DNA from: JAIXWP01 sp041391745
GTDB lineage: Bacteria; Bacteroidota; Bacteroidia; Flavobacteriales_D; Sanyastnellaceae
Direction: 5' to 3'
Assembly (NCBI GenBank): GCA_041391745.1
Contig: JAWKNK010000003.1
Location: 1-64,000, forward strand
DNA length: 64,000 bases
In this document: positions 1 to 8,343 of the stretch, piece after piece
How the letters are laid out: every line of letters begins with the position of its first letter
How positions within the stretch are numbered: the stretch's first letter is position 1
Notes under the pieces: generated by a model
The model's input: the letters and a program-made list of their open reading frames with translations, nothing else
What the model was told of the DNA's origin: nothing
Databases searched by the model: none
Translations under genes and position numbers: made by a program

Positions 1-1
1 A

Positions 2-31
2 GTGGAAGAAATAGAGGGGATGATGAAGTGA
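2..31 (+). CDS. Possible last codons of a gene entering from the left edge
   Basis: Frame 2 is open from the window edge to a TGA at 29-31 and reads VEEIEGMMK. A plus-strand gene ending here would explain why the heptad tract at 31-65 lies in plus-sense orientation, as it does after aspS. Too little is visible to name a product. The open frame alone could be chance. Confidence 0.25.
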   Translation: MEEIEGMMK

Positions 32-118
32 CTAGGTACTAATGACTAGGGACTAATGACTAGGGACATTTAGTCATTAGTATCTTGTATTTAGTATTTA
101 GTTAATAGCATCTAGTCC
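31..118. repeat. Degenerate 7-bp-period repeat tract between two gene ends
   Basis: Bases 31-65 are five heptads in the plus sense (ACTAGGT, then ACTAATG and ACTAGGG alternating). After a 4-base phase break, bases 70-118 are seven more heptads in the opposite orientation (TTAGTCA, TTAGTAT, CTTGTAT and so on). The last heptad contains the trhO stop codon (112-114). The two halves are inverted copies, so the transcript could fold into a hairpin and act as a terminator. Confidence 0.75.
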
Positions 119-1131
119 TTCTTAAATCTCCCCTTCTTAAACACATTTCTCTCGGGCTTTTTGCCTTTGCGAATGGCGCGTTGTTCTTCTTCGGGAAGAT
201 GATAGATATCTTGACATTCTTTCGAACAGCAATTATCAAATTTCTCTTTGCATACAGGACATTGAATGAATAGAATATGACAAGCCAAATTCGCACAATT
301 GGTGTGTACATCAAATGGCTTTCCACATTGATGACAATTGGCAATCACCTCATCTCCTATTCGCTCCGCCATGCGCTCATCAAATACGAAATTGACACCT
401 TTGAATTTATTGTCGAGTTCATTCGCTTTTACATCACGTGCATATTTAATAATTCCACCTTCGAGGTGATACACGTTTTCAAAGCCTTTGTATTTCATAT
501 ATGCAGAAGCCTTTTCACATCGAATTCCTCCGGTGCAATACATCAGCACTTGTTTGTCTTTATCGTTTTTGAGAATGTCTTCCACAATTTGAAGCTCTTC
601 TCTGAAAGTATCCACATCAGGAAGCATCGCTCCTTCAAAATGCCCAACTTCAGATTCATAGTGATTGCGCATATCTACCACCACGGTGTTGGGTTGAGCA
701 AGCTTTTCATTAAATTCTTGTGCACTCAAATATTTCCCTACTTGTGAAGGGTCGAAGTTTGGATCTTCAATACCATCTGCCACAATTTTATTTCGCACTT
801 TCAATCGCAAAGCAAAAAATGATTTACCATTATCATCCACTGCTGTATTGAGACGCAAATTGTTGAGTGGTTCAATCGAATACAAATGCGATTTGAAACG
901 TTCAAAATTGGTAGAAGGCAAACTAATTTGTGCGTTGATTCCCTCGGAAGCAACATATACTCGCCCTAGCACACCCATTTCTGACCATGCGAGATACATC
1001 TTATCACGAAATTCCTGAGGATTTTCAATGTTGAAATACTTGTAAAAAGATACCGTAGTACGTGGTTCTGTACTATGCGCCAAACGCTCCTTGAGTATCC
1101 TTTTATCAACGGTGTTGTAGAGCTTTTTCAT
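112..1131 (-). CDS. trhO: tRNA uridine(34) hydroxylase, rhodanese family
   Basis: 339 aa, full length for the YceA/TrhO family, which makes 5-hydroxyuridine at the wobble position of certain tRNAs in the cytoplasm. Residues 1-110 form the N-terminal ferredoxin-like domain. The rhodanese domain spans about 130-235 with the active-site loop CTGGIRCEK, catalytic Cys near 199. A Cys-rich C-terminal part follows (CHQC, CPVC, CCSKEC). The C-terminus is basic (KKGRFKKD). The ATG at 1131 sits about 60 nt below a TATTTTTG box. The stop codon lies inside a heptad repeat tract. It appears to be a single-gene transcript. Confidence 0.93.
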   Translation of the reverse strand: MKKLYNTVDKRILKERLAHSTEPRTTVSFYKYFNIENPQEFRDKMYLAWSEMGVLGRVYVASEGINAQISLPSTNFERFKSHLYSIEPLNNLRLNTAVDDNGKSFFALRLKVRNKIVADGIEDPNFDPSQVGKYLSAQEFNEKLAQPNTVVVDMRNHYESEVGHFEGAMLPDVDTFREELQIVEDILKNDKDKQVLMYCTGGIRCEKASAYMKYKGFENVYHLEGGIIKYARDVKANELDNKFKGVNFVFDERMAERIGDEVIANCHQCGKPFDVHTNCANLACHILFIQCPVCKEKFDNCCSKECQDIYHLPEEEQRAIRKGKKPERNVFKKGRFKKD

Positions 1132-1191
1132 AGATATAAGCGTATATTATACTATTGTCTCACACGCCTTGATGGCTGGATTTTACGGCCG

Positions 1192-1199
1192 CAAAAATA
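1192..1199 (-). promoter_or_regulatory. Bacteroidota -7 promoter element upstream of trhO
   Basis: TATTTTTG on the minus strand matches the TAnnTTTG -7 consensus of Bacteroidota sigma factors. A TTG lies upstream at 1222-1224, but the 22-nt spacing is longer than usual. A start site near 1188 would give a leader of roughly 55 nt. Confidence 0.45.
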
Positions 1200-1246
1200 C
1201 GATTTTTCTATAAAATGTGGGCAAACTGATGAAAATCAGTCCTTCT

Positions 1247-1693
1247 CTAGTATTTGCCCTTTAGCAAAAAGCTCATTAGCCAAGCAGGACCAATCAAAAG
1301 AAATTGAATGTCCTTGAGAAAGGAAGGTTTTTTCCCTTCTACTTTGTGTCCCCAAAATTGACCAATCCAAGCGGCTACAAACACCCCTAATGCGATCCAA
1401 GCAACAGGCAATCCCGCTTGCTCCATCGCATAGCAGATCACGAGACAAACCGAAGCAAAAAGCGCCATTCCAATGGCCAAAATCACGGAAAGTCTTATAT
1501 AATAAACCAGAACCAAAACCAATGTAAATAGGGCCACATTCATCCACCAATTTTCAGAAGCAAGAGGAATTGAAAAAAGCAATGCAACGATGCTCCAAAA
1601 GATAAGGGGTACACAAATCCAATGTACCGTTTTGTTGGTTGGATTTTGATGGCTTTCACCATATTCGTTCAGTAAAGCATCTATGCGTCTCAT
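1247..1693 (-). CDS. Mpo1-like (DUF962) membrane protein
   Basis: 148 aa. The start (RRIDALLNEYGESHQNP, then a conserved HWICVP segment) is typical of the DUF962/Mpo1-like family. Yeast Mpo1 is an Fe(II)-dependent dioxygenase in fatty acid alpha-oxidation; the bacterial members are largely uncharacterised. Conserved histidines H15 and H24 fit the proposed metal site. Four hydrophobic segments span about 25-120. It starts 2 nt after the stop of the upstream exported-protein gene, so the two are probably co-transcribed. Confidence 0.82.
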   Translation of the reverse strand: MRRIDALLNEYGESHQNPTNKTVHWICVPLIFWSIVALLFSIPLASENWWMNVALFTLVLVLVYYIRLSVILAIGMALFASVCLVICYAMEQAGLPVAWIALGVFVAAWIGQFWGHKVEGKKPSFLKDIQFLLIGPAWLMSFLLKGKY

Positions 1694-1695
1694 GA

Positions 1696-2031
1696 CTAAT
1701 CGGTTAAGGTGATTTCTTCTTGAATATGAATGTCCTTATTTTTTATAAGTAAATAATATTTACCTGAAGGCCAACCACTTGTTTGAATCTCATATTTTAC
1801 CTGACCAGCTTGCAAAGAAGCGTTGGCTTGATACCCTAAAAAGTTATTTTGAAAAATGGCCACCTCTACTTCCTCGGCCTCTGAAGCTGTGATTTCAAGA
1901 GTGAGGGGTTGACCTGCCTTTATTTCATTTCCAGGAAAAACTTTTACACTTACTTTATCGCTAGTCAGTGAAGGCTGAGCAAATAAATATGAAGTACAAA
2001 AAAGCAGCATGAGGGTGAAAAATAGACGCAT
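1696..2031 (-). CDS. Small exported protein with a sorting-domain-like fold
   Basis: 111 aa. A signal peptide covers residues 1-19 (MRLFFTLMLLFCTSYLFAQ, cut after FAQ). The rest is predicted all-beta and ends WPSGKYYLLIKNKDIHIQE, which resembles the last strands of T9SS type A sorting domains (PsGxYxlxi...). The domain is the whole mature protein and there is no clear YPNP motif, so outer-surface delivery is only an inference. It lies 2 nt before the Mpo1-like gene. I cannot assign a function. Confidence 0.7.
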   Translation of the reverse strand: MRLFFTLMLLFCTSYLFAQPSLTSDKVSVKVFPGNEIKAGQPLTLEITASEAEEVEVAIFQNNFLGYQANASLQAGQVKYEIQTSGWPSGKYYLLIKNKDIHIQEEITLTD

Positions 2032-2160
2032 AAAATACCTTTTTTCAAAGATGAATTTTTTATTCTAATAACACAATAAAAACATAGGTTTTTCGTTGCG
2101 CAATTTGTTAACCGTTTAGAATCATGCATTTAAAGCTGGTTAGGAAATTTTAACCTCCAA

Positions 2161-2430
2161 ATGGTTAAAACTTACTCCGAATTATTGCATCTTTTTATTA
2201 AAAAATACGATATTCGTTTCATAGAAATTATTGAAGCCATGTTAGATTTTTGCAAGGAGATTCTAGTGAAGGTGAGCTTCGATCGATTTTTGTTCCGCAA
2301 GGAATTGAATAAAGCGATAAAGCGATTAAAAACAGAAGAGTTGAAATCACTTTATCAATGGTGCATCGATCAGTTTGGCTCTCTTTACGGCGACATCATC
2401 GCCTCATCATTCAGAACAGGTTTGGCCTGA
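2161..2430 (+). CDS. Small protein of unknown function
   Basis: 89 aa, predicted mostly helical and basic, with no signal peptide or membrane segment. I do not recognise the family. It is a lone plus-strand gene between minus-strand neighbours and is followed 29 nt later by a strong intrinsic terminator, which argues that it is a real transcription unit. A run of positive charge (RKELNKAIKRLK, about 49-60) could bind nucleic acid, but this is speculation. Confidence 0.65.
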   Translation: MVKTYSELLHLFIKKYDIRFIEIIEAMLDFCKEILVKVSFDRFLFRKELNKAIKRLKTEELKSLYQWCIDQFGSLYGDIIASSFRTGLA

Positions 2431-2458
2431 TCTGAATCCCAAAAAAGAAAATTAATCC

Positions 2459-2487
2459 TCCCGCCACATTGTGGCGGGATTTTTTTT
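2459..2487 (+). terminator. Intrinsic terminator
   Basis: A perfect 9-bp stem (2459-2467 with 2471-2479, core CCCGCCAC) with a 3-nt loop is followed by eight T residues. It terminates the small plus-strand gene at 2161-2430. Confidence 0.9.
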
Positions 2488-2510
2488 GTCCAGATTTAAA
2501 ACTAGGATCG

Positions 2511-3425
2511 TCAATCGAGGAACAAAACACTCCCTTTGACTTTATCAAAACCCGGTCGCTTCATAGCAGAGGATTTGAAATGGGTATTGAAGACTTCTTC
2601 CGTCATTTCAAGCCAATCGCTTTTAGAAAGATTCAAAAATGTATCTGACGGATTGAATCTCGGTTCTTGATGCGATTTTGAAAATCGATTCCACGGACAA
2701 ACATCCTGGCACACGTCGCAACCAAAAACCCAGTCGTCCATTTTACCTTTGAATTCATTCGGAATCATCTCCTTCAACTCAATAGTTAGATAGGAAATAC
2801 ACTTGCTACCATCTACCACGTATGGTTTTACAATCGCTTCTGTTGGACATGCATCAATGCAAGCCGTACAAGTACCACAGTAGTCCTTCATAGGGCCGTC
2901 TGGAGTGAGTTCCAAATCGATGATGAGTTCGGCGATAAAGAAAAAAGAACCGCTTCCTTTATTGATCAAATTTGCATTCTTGCCCATCCATCCCAAACCA
3001 CTTCTTTGTGCCCAAGCTTTATCGAGTACAGGAGCGCTATCTACGAATACGCGGCCATCCACCTCACCTATTTCTTCATTTATTTTTTGTAAAAAAATCT
3101 TGAGTTTATCCTTCAACACAAAATGATAATCTTCATTGTAGGCATACTTACTGATCTTCACCGAATGATCATTCGGTTTTTTTTCGGGGTAATAATTATA
3201 AAGTAATGACACAACCGATTTCGCTCCGGGCACCAGCAAGCGTGGATCGAGTCGTTTGTCGAAGTGATTTTCCATATAACTCATCTTCCCGTGCATCCCC
3301 GCATTGAGCCAAGCTTCAAGCCGTGGAGCCTCCTCTTCCAAAAATTCAGCTTTTGAAATCCCACAAAAAGAAAACCCCAATTCCTGGGCTATGCGTTTGA
3401 TGGTATGTGCGCTTCCTAAATTCAC
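2511..3425 (-). CDS. queG: Epoxyqueuosine reductase
   Basis: 304 aa. It carries out the last step of queuosine tRNA synthesis, reducing epoxyqueuosine with cobalamin and two [4Fe-4S] clusters. The N-terminal part has the family block ending in the YYP motif near residue 79. Two ferredoxin-like Cys sets are visible: CGTCTACIDACP, and CDVCQDVCPWNRF further on. The length is near normal but at the short end, because the HEAT-like C-terminal extension of the E. coli enzyme is absent. The start is GTG at 3425. Confidence 0.93.
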   Translation of the reverse strand: MNLGSAHTIKRIAQELGFSFCGISKAEFLEEEAPRLEAWLNAGMHGKMSYMENHFDKRLDPRLLVPGAKSVVSLLYNYYPEKKPNDHSVKISKYAYNEDYHFVLKDKLKIFLQKINEEIGEVDGRVFVDSAPVLDKAWAQRSGLGWMGKNANLINKGSGSFFFIAELIIDLELTPDGPMKDYCGTCTACIDACPTEAIVKPYVVDGSKCISYLTIELKEMIPNEFKGKMDDWVFGCDVCQDVCPWNRFSKSHQEPRFNPSDTFLNLSKSDWLEMTEEVFNTHFKSSAMKRPGFDKVKGSVLFLD

Positions 3426-3487
3426 AATTTCTCTTCAAAATACGATCTAACTTCCACACGATCTCACTTTCTAATTGAATTTAAGAG

Positions 3488-3641
3488 GACAAGATCTGAG
3501 GAGACAAGGATTCAAGAGAGTATGGGAGTATGAAAGTAAACCTGAAATATGAATTATGAATCATGAATTATGAATCATTCAGGAACCGTGAACTGCAATC
3601 CATGAACCGCGATCCATGAACCACGAACCAAAAGCCAATCC
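3488..3641. repeat. Degenerate 7-bp-period repeat tract
   Basis: About 22 consecutive heptads in register. The clearest are GAATTAT and GAATCAT alternating at 3551-3578, and CCATGAA, CCGCGAT, CCATGAA, CCACGAA at 3600-3627. The left third (GACAAGA, TCTGAGG, AGACAAG) is more diverged. The tract ends 2 bases from the ruvB stop codon (3644-3646) and fills most of the 218-bp gap to queG. Confidence 0.75.
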
Positions 3642-3643
3642 TC

Positions 3644-4663
3644 CTAAAACAACTTCCCTTCGTCGGGTTTGCGGAGTTTGCCTAGGTGTTTGTAGGTGAG
3701 TTCGGTAACTTGTCTGCCGCGTGGTGTGCGAATGAGAAAACCTTCTTGAATCAGGAAGGGTTCATACACTTCTTCAATGGTACCTGAGTCCTCCCCCACT
3801 GCTGTAGCAATGGTGGTAAGTCCAACAGGACCTCCATTGAACTTGTCCATGATGGTGGTCAAAATTTTATTGTCCATTTCATCCAATCCCAATGTATCCA
3901 CATTGAGCGCATTCAACGCCATACGAGTTACGTTGATCTCAATGGTGCCGTCTCCCTTAATTTGAGCAAAGTCGCGAACACGACGTAGCAGTGCATTTGC
4001 AATACGCGGCGTACCACGACTTCTACGCGCAATTTCAAACGCTGCATCAGGTAAGATTTCTATATTGAGCAATCCCGAACTTCTTTCTACAATATCGGTC
4101 AATGTCTTAGCGTCGTAGTATTGCAATCGCGCGTTAATTCCAAATCTTGCACGAAGAGGCGCAGTCAGTAAACCACTTCGTGTGGTGGCTCCGATTAATG
4201 TGAATGGATTTAATTTGATCTGAACCGAACGAGCATTCGGTCCGGTGTCAATCATCAAATCAATGACATAATCCTCCATGGCCGAATACAGGTACTCCTC
4301 TACCACAGGACTCAATCGGTGAATTTCATCTATAAATAAAACATCATTGATTTCAAGATTGGTAAGCAAGCCCGCAAGATCTGCAGGTTTGTCGAGAACA
4401 GGACCAGAGGTGGTTTTCACATTCACCCCCATTTCATTTCCAATGATGTACGCCAAGGTGGTTTTTCCAAGACCGGGAGGACCATGAAACAAGACGTGAT
4501 CGAGCGACTCTTCGCGGAGTCTCGCAGCTTTCACAAACACCTCCAAATTCTCCAACACCTGACCTTGCCCCGTGAAGTCGTCGAAACTATTAGGGCGAAG
4601 CACTTTGTCAAACTCCTTATCACCAGGTAGTTCAGCTTCTTCTCTGATATCAAAATCTTCCAT
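3644..4663 (-). CDS. ruvB: Holliday junction branch migration helicase RuvB
   Basis: 339 aa, full length. RuvB is the AAA+ motor that drives branch migration with RuvA. Walker A is GPPGLGKTT (61-69), Walker B is FIDEIH (about 110-115), and sensor 1/arginine-finger motifs follow (GATTRSG near 157). A C-terminal winged helix reads TPRGRQVT. The ATG start at 4663 lies about 22 nt after a TAATTTTG -7 box at 4686-4693. The gene stands alone; ruvA is not in the window. Confidence 0.96.
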   Translation of the reverse strand: MEDFDIREEAELPGDKEFDKVLRPNSFDDFTGQGQVLENLEVFVKAARLREESLDHVLFHGPPGLGKTTLAYIIGNEMGVNVKTTSGPVLDKPADLAGLLTNLEINDVLFIDEIHRLSPVVEEYLYSAMEDYVIDLMIDTGPNARSVQIKLNPFTLIGATTRSGLLTAPLRARFGINARLQYYDAKTLTDIVERSSGLLNIEILPDAAFEIARRSRGTPRIANALLRRVRDFAQIKGDGTIEINVTRMALNALNVDTLGLDEMDNKILTTIMDKFNGGPVGLTTIATAVGEDSGTIEEVYEPFLIQEGFLIRTPRGRQVTELTYKHLGKLRKPDEGKLF

Positions 4664-4685
4664 GCGCTATCTTATTTCCTCTTTC

Positions 4686-4693
4686 CAAAATTA
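4686..4693 (-). promoter_or_regulatory. -7 promoter element of ruvB
   Basis: TAATTTTG on the minus strand matches TAnnTTTG and is 22 nt upstream of the ruvB ATG. No clear TTG -33 element is visible. Confidence 0.45.
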
Positions 4694-4745
4694 GCGAAAG
4701 CATGGGACATAGGAACGGATTTTTGGAAATATTTCAATTCACCAG

Positions 4746-4801
4746 ATTCGCAATTAGTACCTCGTCATTAGTATTTCGTAATTAGTAGATAGTATTTAAT
4801 C
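4746..4801. repeat. Degenerate 7-bp-period repeat tract
   Basis: Eight heptads in strict register: ATTCGCA, ATTAGTA, CCTCGTC, ATTAGTA, TTTCGTA, ATTAGTA, GATAGTA, TTTAATC. Read on the minus strand the unit is TACTAAT/TACGAAA/GACGAGG, the same family as after aspS and trhO. The last unit overlaps the stop codon of the outer-membrane-like gene (4796-4798). Confidence 0.8.
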
Positions 4802-5443
4802 CCTCACCCTTATTTCTTTCCACTTCGCGATAGCACTGTCGAGTATAAGTCGGAATCGAATAACATAAACTGGGGCCGTGAAGTTCTGTTCGATGTCTCT
4901 ATTGTTTCGCATTACCAATCGGTAGCCGTAACCTAAACCAACACCCACCAATCCTCCAATTTTGTATTCAAAACCAATGGTTGGTTCGTACACAAATACT
5001 CTTGTTGGGAATATTTGCTCGATGCCTTCTTTACCGTCGGGATCTAAGAAAATCTTTCCGAATCCCATCTGGGCTGTTACGGAAGACTCCCAATTTCCTT
5101 TTCTAAAAAAACTGTATTCCATGTAAGGACCAAATGTCCTGATTTTGATACGAGCGTTTTGATCCACACCATTGCGCATGATTCGCTGTTCATGTTTGCT
5201 GTACAGCCATGAATAGCCGACGCCAATATTCATTGTGTTGCCGAATGCTAACCCGCCTTTAATACCTCCTATTTGCGCCGATTTTCCGGCAATCAACGAA
5301 TTTCGAAAATCCAATTTGAAAGAAGGAACGGGTTTATTACGAAATACTTTTTGTAGTGAATCAGATAAATTGACAGACTGTGCCGAGGCATTCCAGGCCA
5401 TCAAAAAAGAGAAGAACAAGAAACTGAATACCCTCCGAATCAT
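4796..5443 (-). CDS. Predicted outer-membrane or periplasmic beta-rich protein
   Basis: About 215 aa from the ATG at 5443, just after a TTG that could also start. A signal peptide runs to NASAQ. The rest is a series of alternating hydrophobic strands with Gly and aromatic residues (GGLAFGNTMNIGVGYSW, VGVGLGYGYRLVM), typical of small outer-membrane beta barrels. No named family is recognised. It follows the RluA-N-like gene by 18 nt on the same strand, so the two are probably co-transcribed. The stop codon lies in a heptad repeat tract. Confidence 0.7.
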   Translation of the reverse strand: MIRRVFSFLFFSFLMAWNASAQSVNLSDSLQKVFRNKPVPSFKLDFRNSLIAGKSAQIGGIKGGLAFGNTMNIGVGYSWLYSKHEQRIMRNGVDQNARIKIRTFGPYMEYSFFRKGNWESSVTAQMGFGKIFLDPDGKEGIEQIFPTRVFVYEPTIGFEYKIGGLVGVGLGYGYRLVMRNNRDIEQNFTAPVYVIRFRLILDSAIAKWKEIRVRD

Positions 5444-5461
5444 CAATGCGAAGGTAACGAT

Positions 5462-6244
5462 TTATTGAGGTGTAAATTTGCTTTCACTCAACATAAACCT
5501 CAATATCGGACCGCACTTATCTGTGCAAGAAGTGTAATATGATTTGTGAAACCAATTGATTCCTTTTGGCGCTACTCCCCAGAAAAACTCAGCCAATGCT
5601 AATGGTTTAAAATTATGCTGAAACGCATATTGAAATAATTTCGGCGCTGCACATTCACCCGCCCCACCAGGAGGATTGCTATTCGGAGCATCCTTGAATA
5701 TCTCGCGAAGACTTTTCCAATTTCCATTTTCATTTATAAAATGAAAACCATCGTAGAGTTCTTTTTGCAAGCGTAGTGAATGTTGCTTGCGACGATTTTT
5801 TAATATAGCAATTTTTTCTGCGTGTAAAATAACGTCTTCATTTTCCAACGCTTCAATTTCTCTGATAATACCACTGAGCTCGACCATTCCAGTGTTTATG
5901 AAACTTCCTTCATAGAGATAATCGAAAACGGGAGGGACGAAGCCGGAAGGATGATTTCCTCCTGCCAACTTTCCAGAAAAAGCAGACAGGTAGCCAATTT
6001 CTCCTTCGGGTGAGGATACGACGAGGACTCCAAACATTTTACCGCCTCTACCATTCTCCAAATCATTTAAGCCAAAATCATGCTCCCACTCTTGCTGTGA
6101 GATTAAATGTACTTGCAATTCTTCGCAGGCTCTCACAGCCAATGGATGGGGAACATAGTCGAACGGGTTATCGATTCCAGAAGGTATCGACAAACCTTCT
6201 AAAGATGATTTGAACTTTTTAAAAAATGGATGTGCGCTCGACAT
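5462..6244 (-). CDS. Stand-alone N-terminal domain of Bacteroidota RluA-type pseudouridine synthase
   Basis: 260 aa. It matches the N-terminal half of the roughly 550-aa RluA-family synthases of Bacteroidota: FDYVPHPLA near 28-36, GKMFGVLVV and GYLSAFSGKLAG in the middle, then PPGGAGECAAPKLFQYA and the FWG / C-x3-C segment (SCTDKCGPILRFML). It stops exactly where the catalytic domain would begin, so the synthase domain with its catalytic Asp is missing. The next gene downstream is an unrelated barrel protein. It may be a free regulatory or RNA-binding domain, or a truncated gene; the intact frame and neat end favour the former. Confidence 0.8.
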   Translation of the reverse strand: MSSAHPFFKKFKSSLEGLSIPSGIDNPFDYVPHPLAVRACEELQVHLISQQEWEHDFGLNDLENGRGGKMFGVLVVSSPEGEIGYLSAFSGKLAGGNHPSGFVPPVFDYLYEGSFINTGMVELSGIIREIEALENEDVILHAEKIAILKNRRKQHSLRLQKELYDGFHFINENGNWKSLREIFKDAPNSNPPGGAGECAAPKLFQYAFQHNFKPLALAEFFWGVAPKGINWFHKSYYTSCTDKCGPILRFMLSESKFTPQ

Positions 6245-6259
6245 GAAGCTGCAAATCTA

Positions 6260-6736
6260 CTACCGAATTGGAATCCAAATTTCCTCTTCGCTATCTGGAT
6301 GATTAAATATGTATTTCGAGCCAATTACGGAAAGATGTGGCCTATCATCCAGTTCATTATTGGTTTGTTGCATCCAATCGCTAAAAATGTATCGGTAAGC
6401 AGCCGCGGCACCTGAGTGATCGCCCTTGTAGTTAAACACTGCATAACGACCAGCAGGCACTATCAATTCTGAAAAATCTTCAGGTGTGGCAACTCCATCC
6501 TCGAGTTCAATCGCCGCCCATTTTTCAAATGAAAGTGATGGATTGAATTGAGAAAAAAATGAAGTTGATGGATAAATTTCAACGGTAAATTTATCTTCTC
6601 CTTTTCTTCCAATAACACCCTTCACGCGTGGACCTAATTTTTGAAAAAGCTCTGCCGTTCGAATATTATCGAAGGACATTTTCATGTTAAATCCTACTAA
6701 TCGTCGCTCAGGGTACTCTACAATTTTGTATTCCAT
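6260..6736 (-). CDS. GyrI-like effector-binding domain protein
   Basis: 158 aa. The pattern YKIVEYPERRLVGF, a central Gly-rich strand, VPAGRYAVFNYKGDHSG, then DRPHLSVIG and a final EEEIWIPI is that of the GyrI-like/AraC effector-binding fold (SHV2). There is no DNA-binding domain, so it is a single-domain member that may bind small hydrophobic ligands. It lies 2 nt after the DUF4139 gene and 15 nt before the RluA-N-like gene, so it probably belongs to the same transcript. Confidence 0.82.
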   Translation of the reverse strand: MEYKIVEYPERRLVGFNMKMSFDNIRTAELFQKLGPRVKGVIGRKGEDKFTVEIYPSTSFFSQFNPSLSFEKWAAIELEDGVATPEDFSELIVPAGRYAVFNYKGDHSGAAAAYRYIFSDWMQQTNNELDDRPHLSVIGSKYIFNHPDSEEEIWIPIR

Positions 6737-6738
6737 GA

Positions 6739-8269
6739 TTAAAAAGATGGACAGGCTATAGTTCTGAATTTTAACTTTTGATAGTTATTCGATGAGAACG
6801 ACAAATTGCCTTCATAATCTACTGTATAACTCAAATCATACTTTTTATCCGCATTAGCCGGAATTGTGACGTTCCATACTACACTGCCCTCCTCTGAATT
6901 GTAATTCGCCCCAGAAGTATTGTTTACTTTAACATCTATAGTTTTAACCTGTGAAACAGGTACCTGATCGACCAATTCAAATTGAATTGGAAAATTATTG
7001 TTATTCTTCAGCACATAGTTAAATCCAAAATCAGCCTTTGTGCGTTTCCCTGATACTTTGGAAAAAGTTTTGTTATAATCTGGCTCCATTACCATGTAAA
7101 CTGTATTATCCTTCCCGATAGGCAACATCAATGTATCAGCATATTCACTAAACCGAATGATCGTTCGGCCAACATCCGTATTCTTATAACGAACATTTGC
7201 TACTCCATCTACCAATCCCAATGAACTCCATCCTGTCAATTCTGTTACGAGGTAAACCTGCGGATCCATCGCGGGGAATCCATAGTAGTAAAAACGTGCT
7301 GGAATTTCGTTGGCACTGATAGGTAGCGTGAATACGGTACTGTTTGATTTGATGGAATACTCACCAGAAAGAACGCGTGTTTCCAGATAACTTGGCACAC
7401 GGATTTCACGATATTCAACGCCTTCCAACTTTGCAATTTTCGCATTTTCAGCGGCATCATTTTGTTGCTCCACATTTTGCTCCCGTTGAACCAAACCTCT
7501 TGGACTGTTCAAAATCCATGGTCTGTTGATGAGTGGAATTTCAGTTGGGTTTTCAATAGGTGAATTTGATGAAAGTGTCACCTTTACTTTGTCCCAATCC
7601 TCACCCGTTTGATTCATCGTTTTGGCCGTGTATTTCAATGTGATTGAACTTGCAGATGCGTCAGACACCAACACATCATATGATGGACTCCACGCTACAC
7701 CACCGCACACATATGAATACTCCACATTTACTGTCTGGGCCTTTGAGCTCGCCGAAAACCATTGTAAGAATTGCTATTTTCATTGTCCAATTTTATTGCT
7801 TCCAATTTTTTTGCTTCTTCCAATTTGGATTCTACTTTTCGAAATCTCTTTTCAATTCAAGAATTTTCGAACCATAAAAGTTCGTCATAGTCTCCAACTC
7901 TTGCACATTAGAAATGAATCCTGCATCATTAAATTTCTGATTCAGCATCATCAATTGATTGGATAGAGCATCTTTTTTATCCAACAATTGATTCATTTCC
8001 TCTTTCGTAAGCTTGCGCATCAACGACTTATTGAGCACCGTAAGATCATTGTTTTTCACCTGCAATGTATTCATCACGATTTTCGACGAAGTATGAGGAA
8101 TGGTGATTTCATTCATCCCCTCCTCAAGTTTGATGGTGAATGACCTATTGACTAGTGCACCATTGTGATAAATCGTCACATTGTTGACTTGACTGTTAAC
8201 TTCTTTTGTTTGGGCAGATAATAGTTGAGCCCAAAAAAAGTAATAATATCAATGTGAGATATATTTCAT
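6739..8269 (-). pseudogene. DUF4140/DUF4139 exported protein, frameshifted
   Basis: Parts of one gene lie in different frames. A signal peptide can be rebuilt from the ATG at 8269 with one base added near the start and one removed at 'ttggg' (LILLLFLAQLLSAQ). The DUF4140 N-domain follows at 8179-7832 (VTIYHNGALVNRSF), then a charged coiled coil in a second frame (ESKLEEAKKLEAIKLDNEN, about 7830-7770). The DUF4139 beta domain (VAWSPSYDVLVSD onward) is intact from 7725 to 6739. At least four single-base corrections restore a roughly 510-aa protein of the MuiA-like family. Function unknown; probably at the cell envelope. The breaks may be sequence errors or real decay. Confidence 0.75.
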
Positions 8270-8343
8270 AGTGATGAATCTAAATTTTCTAGAAACTGTT
8301 CTGATCTTAGATTTTTCAATTTCTCTAAAAATAAATGTATCAA

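Noticed and set aside
7622..7966. Plus-strand open frame of 114 codons
   Set aside because: It is the antisense shadow of the broken DUF4139 gene, has no start signal or family match and disappears when the minus-strand frameshifts are repaired.
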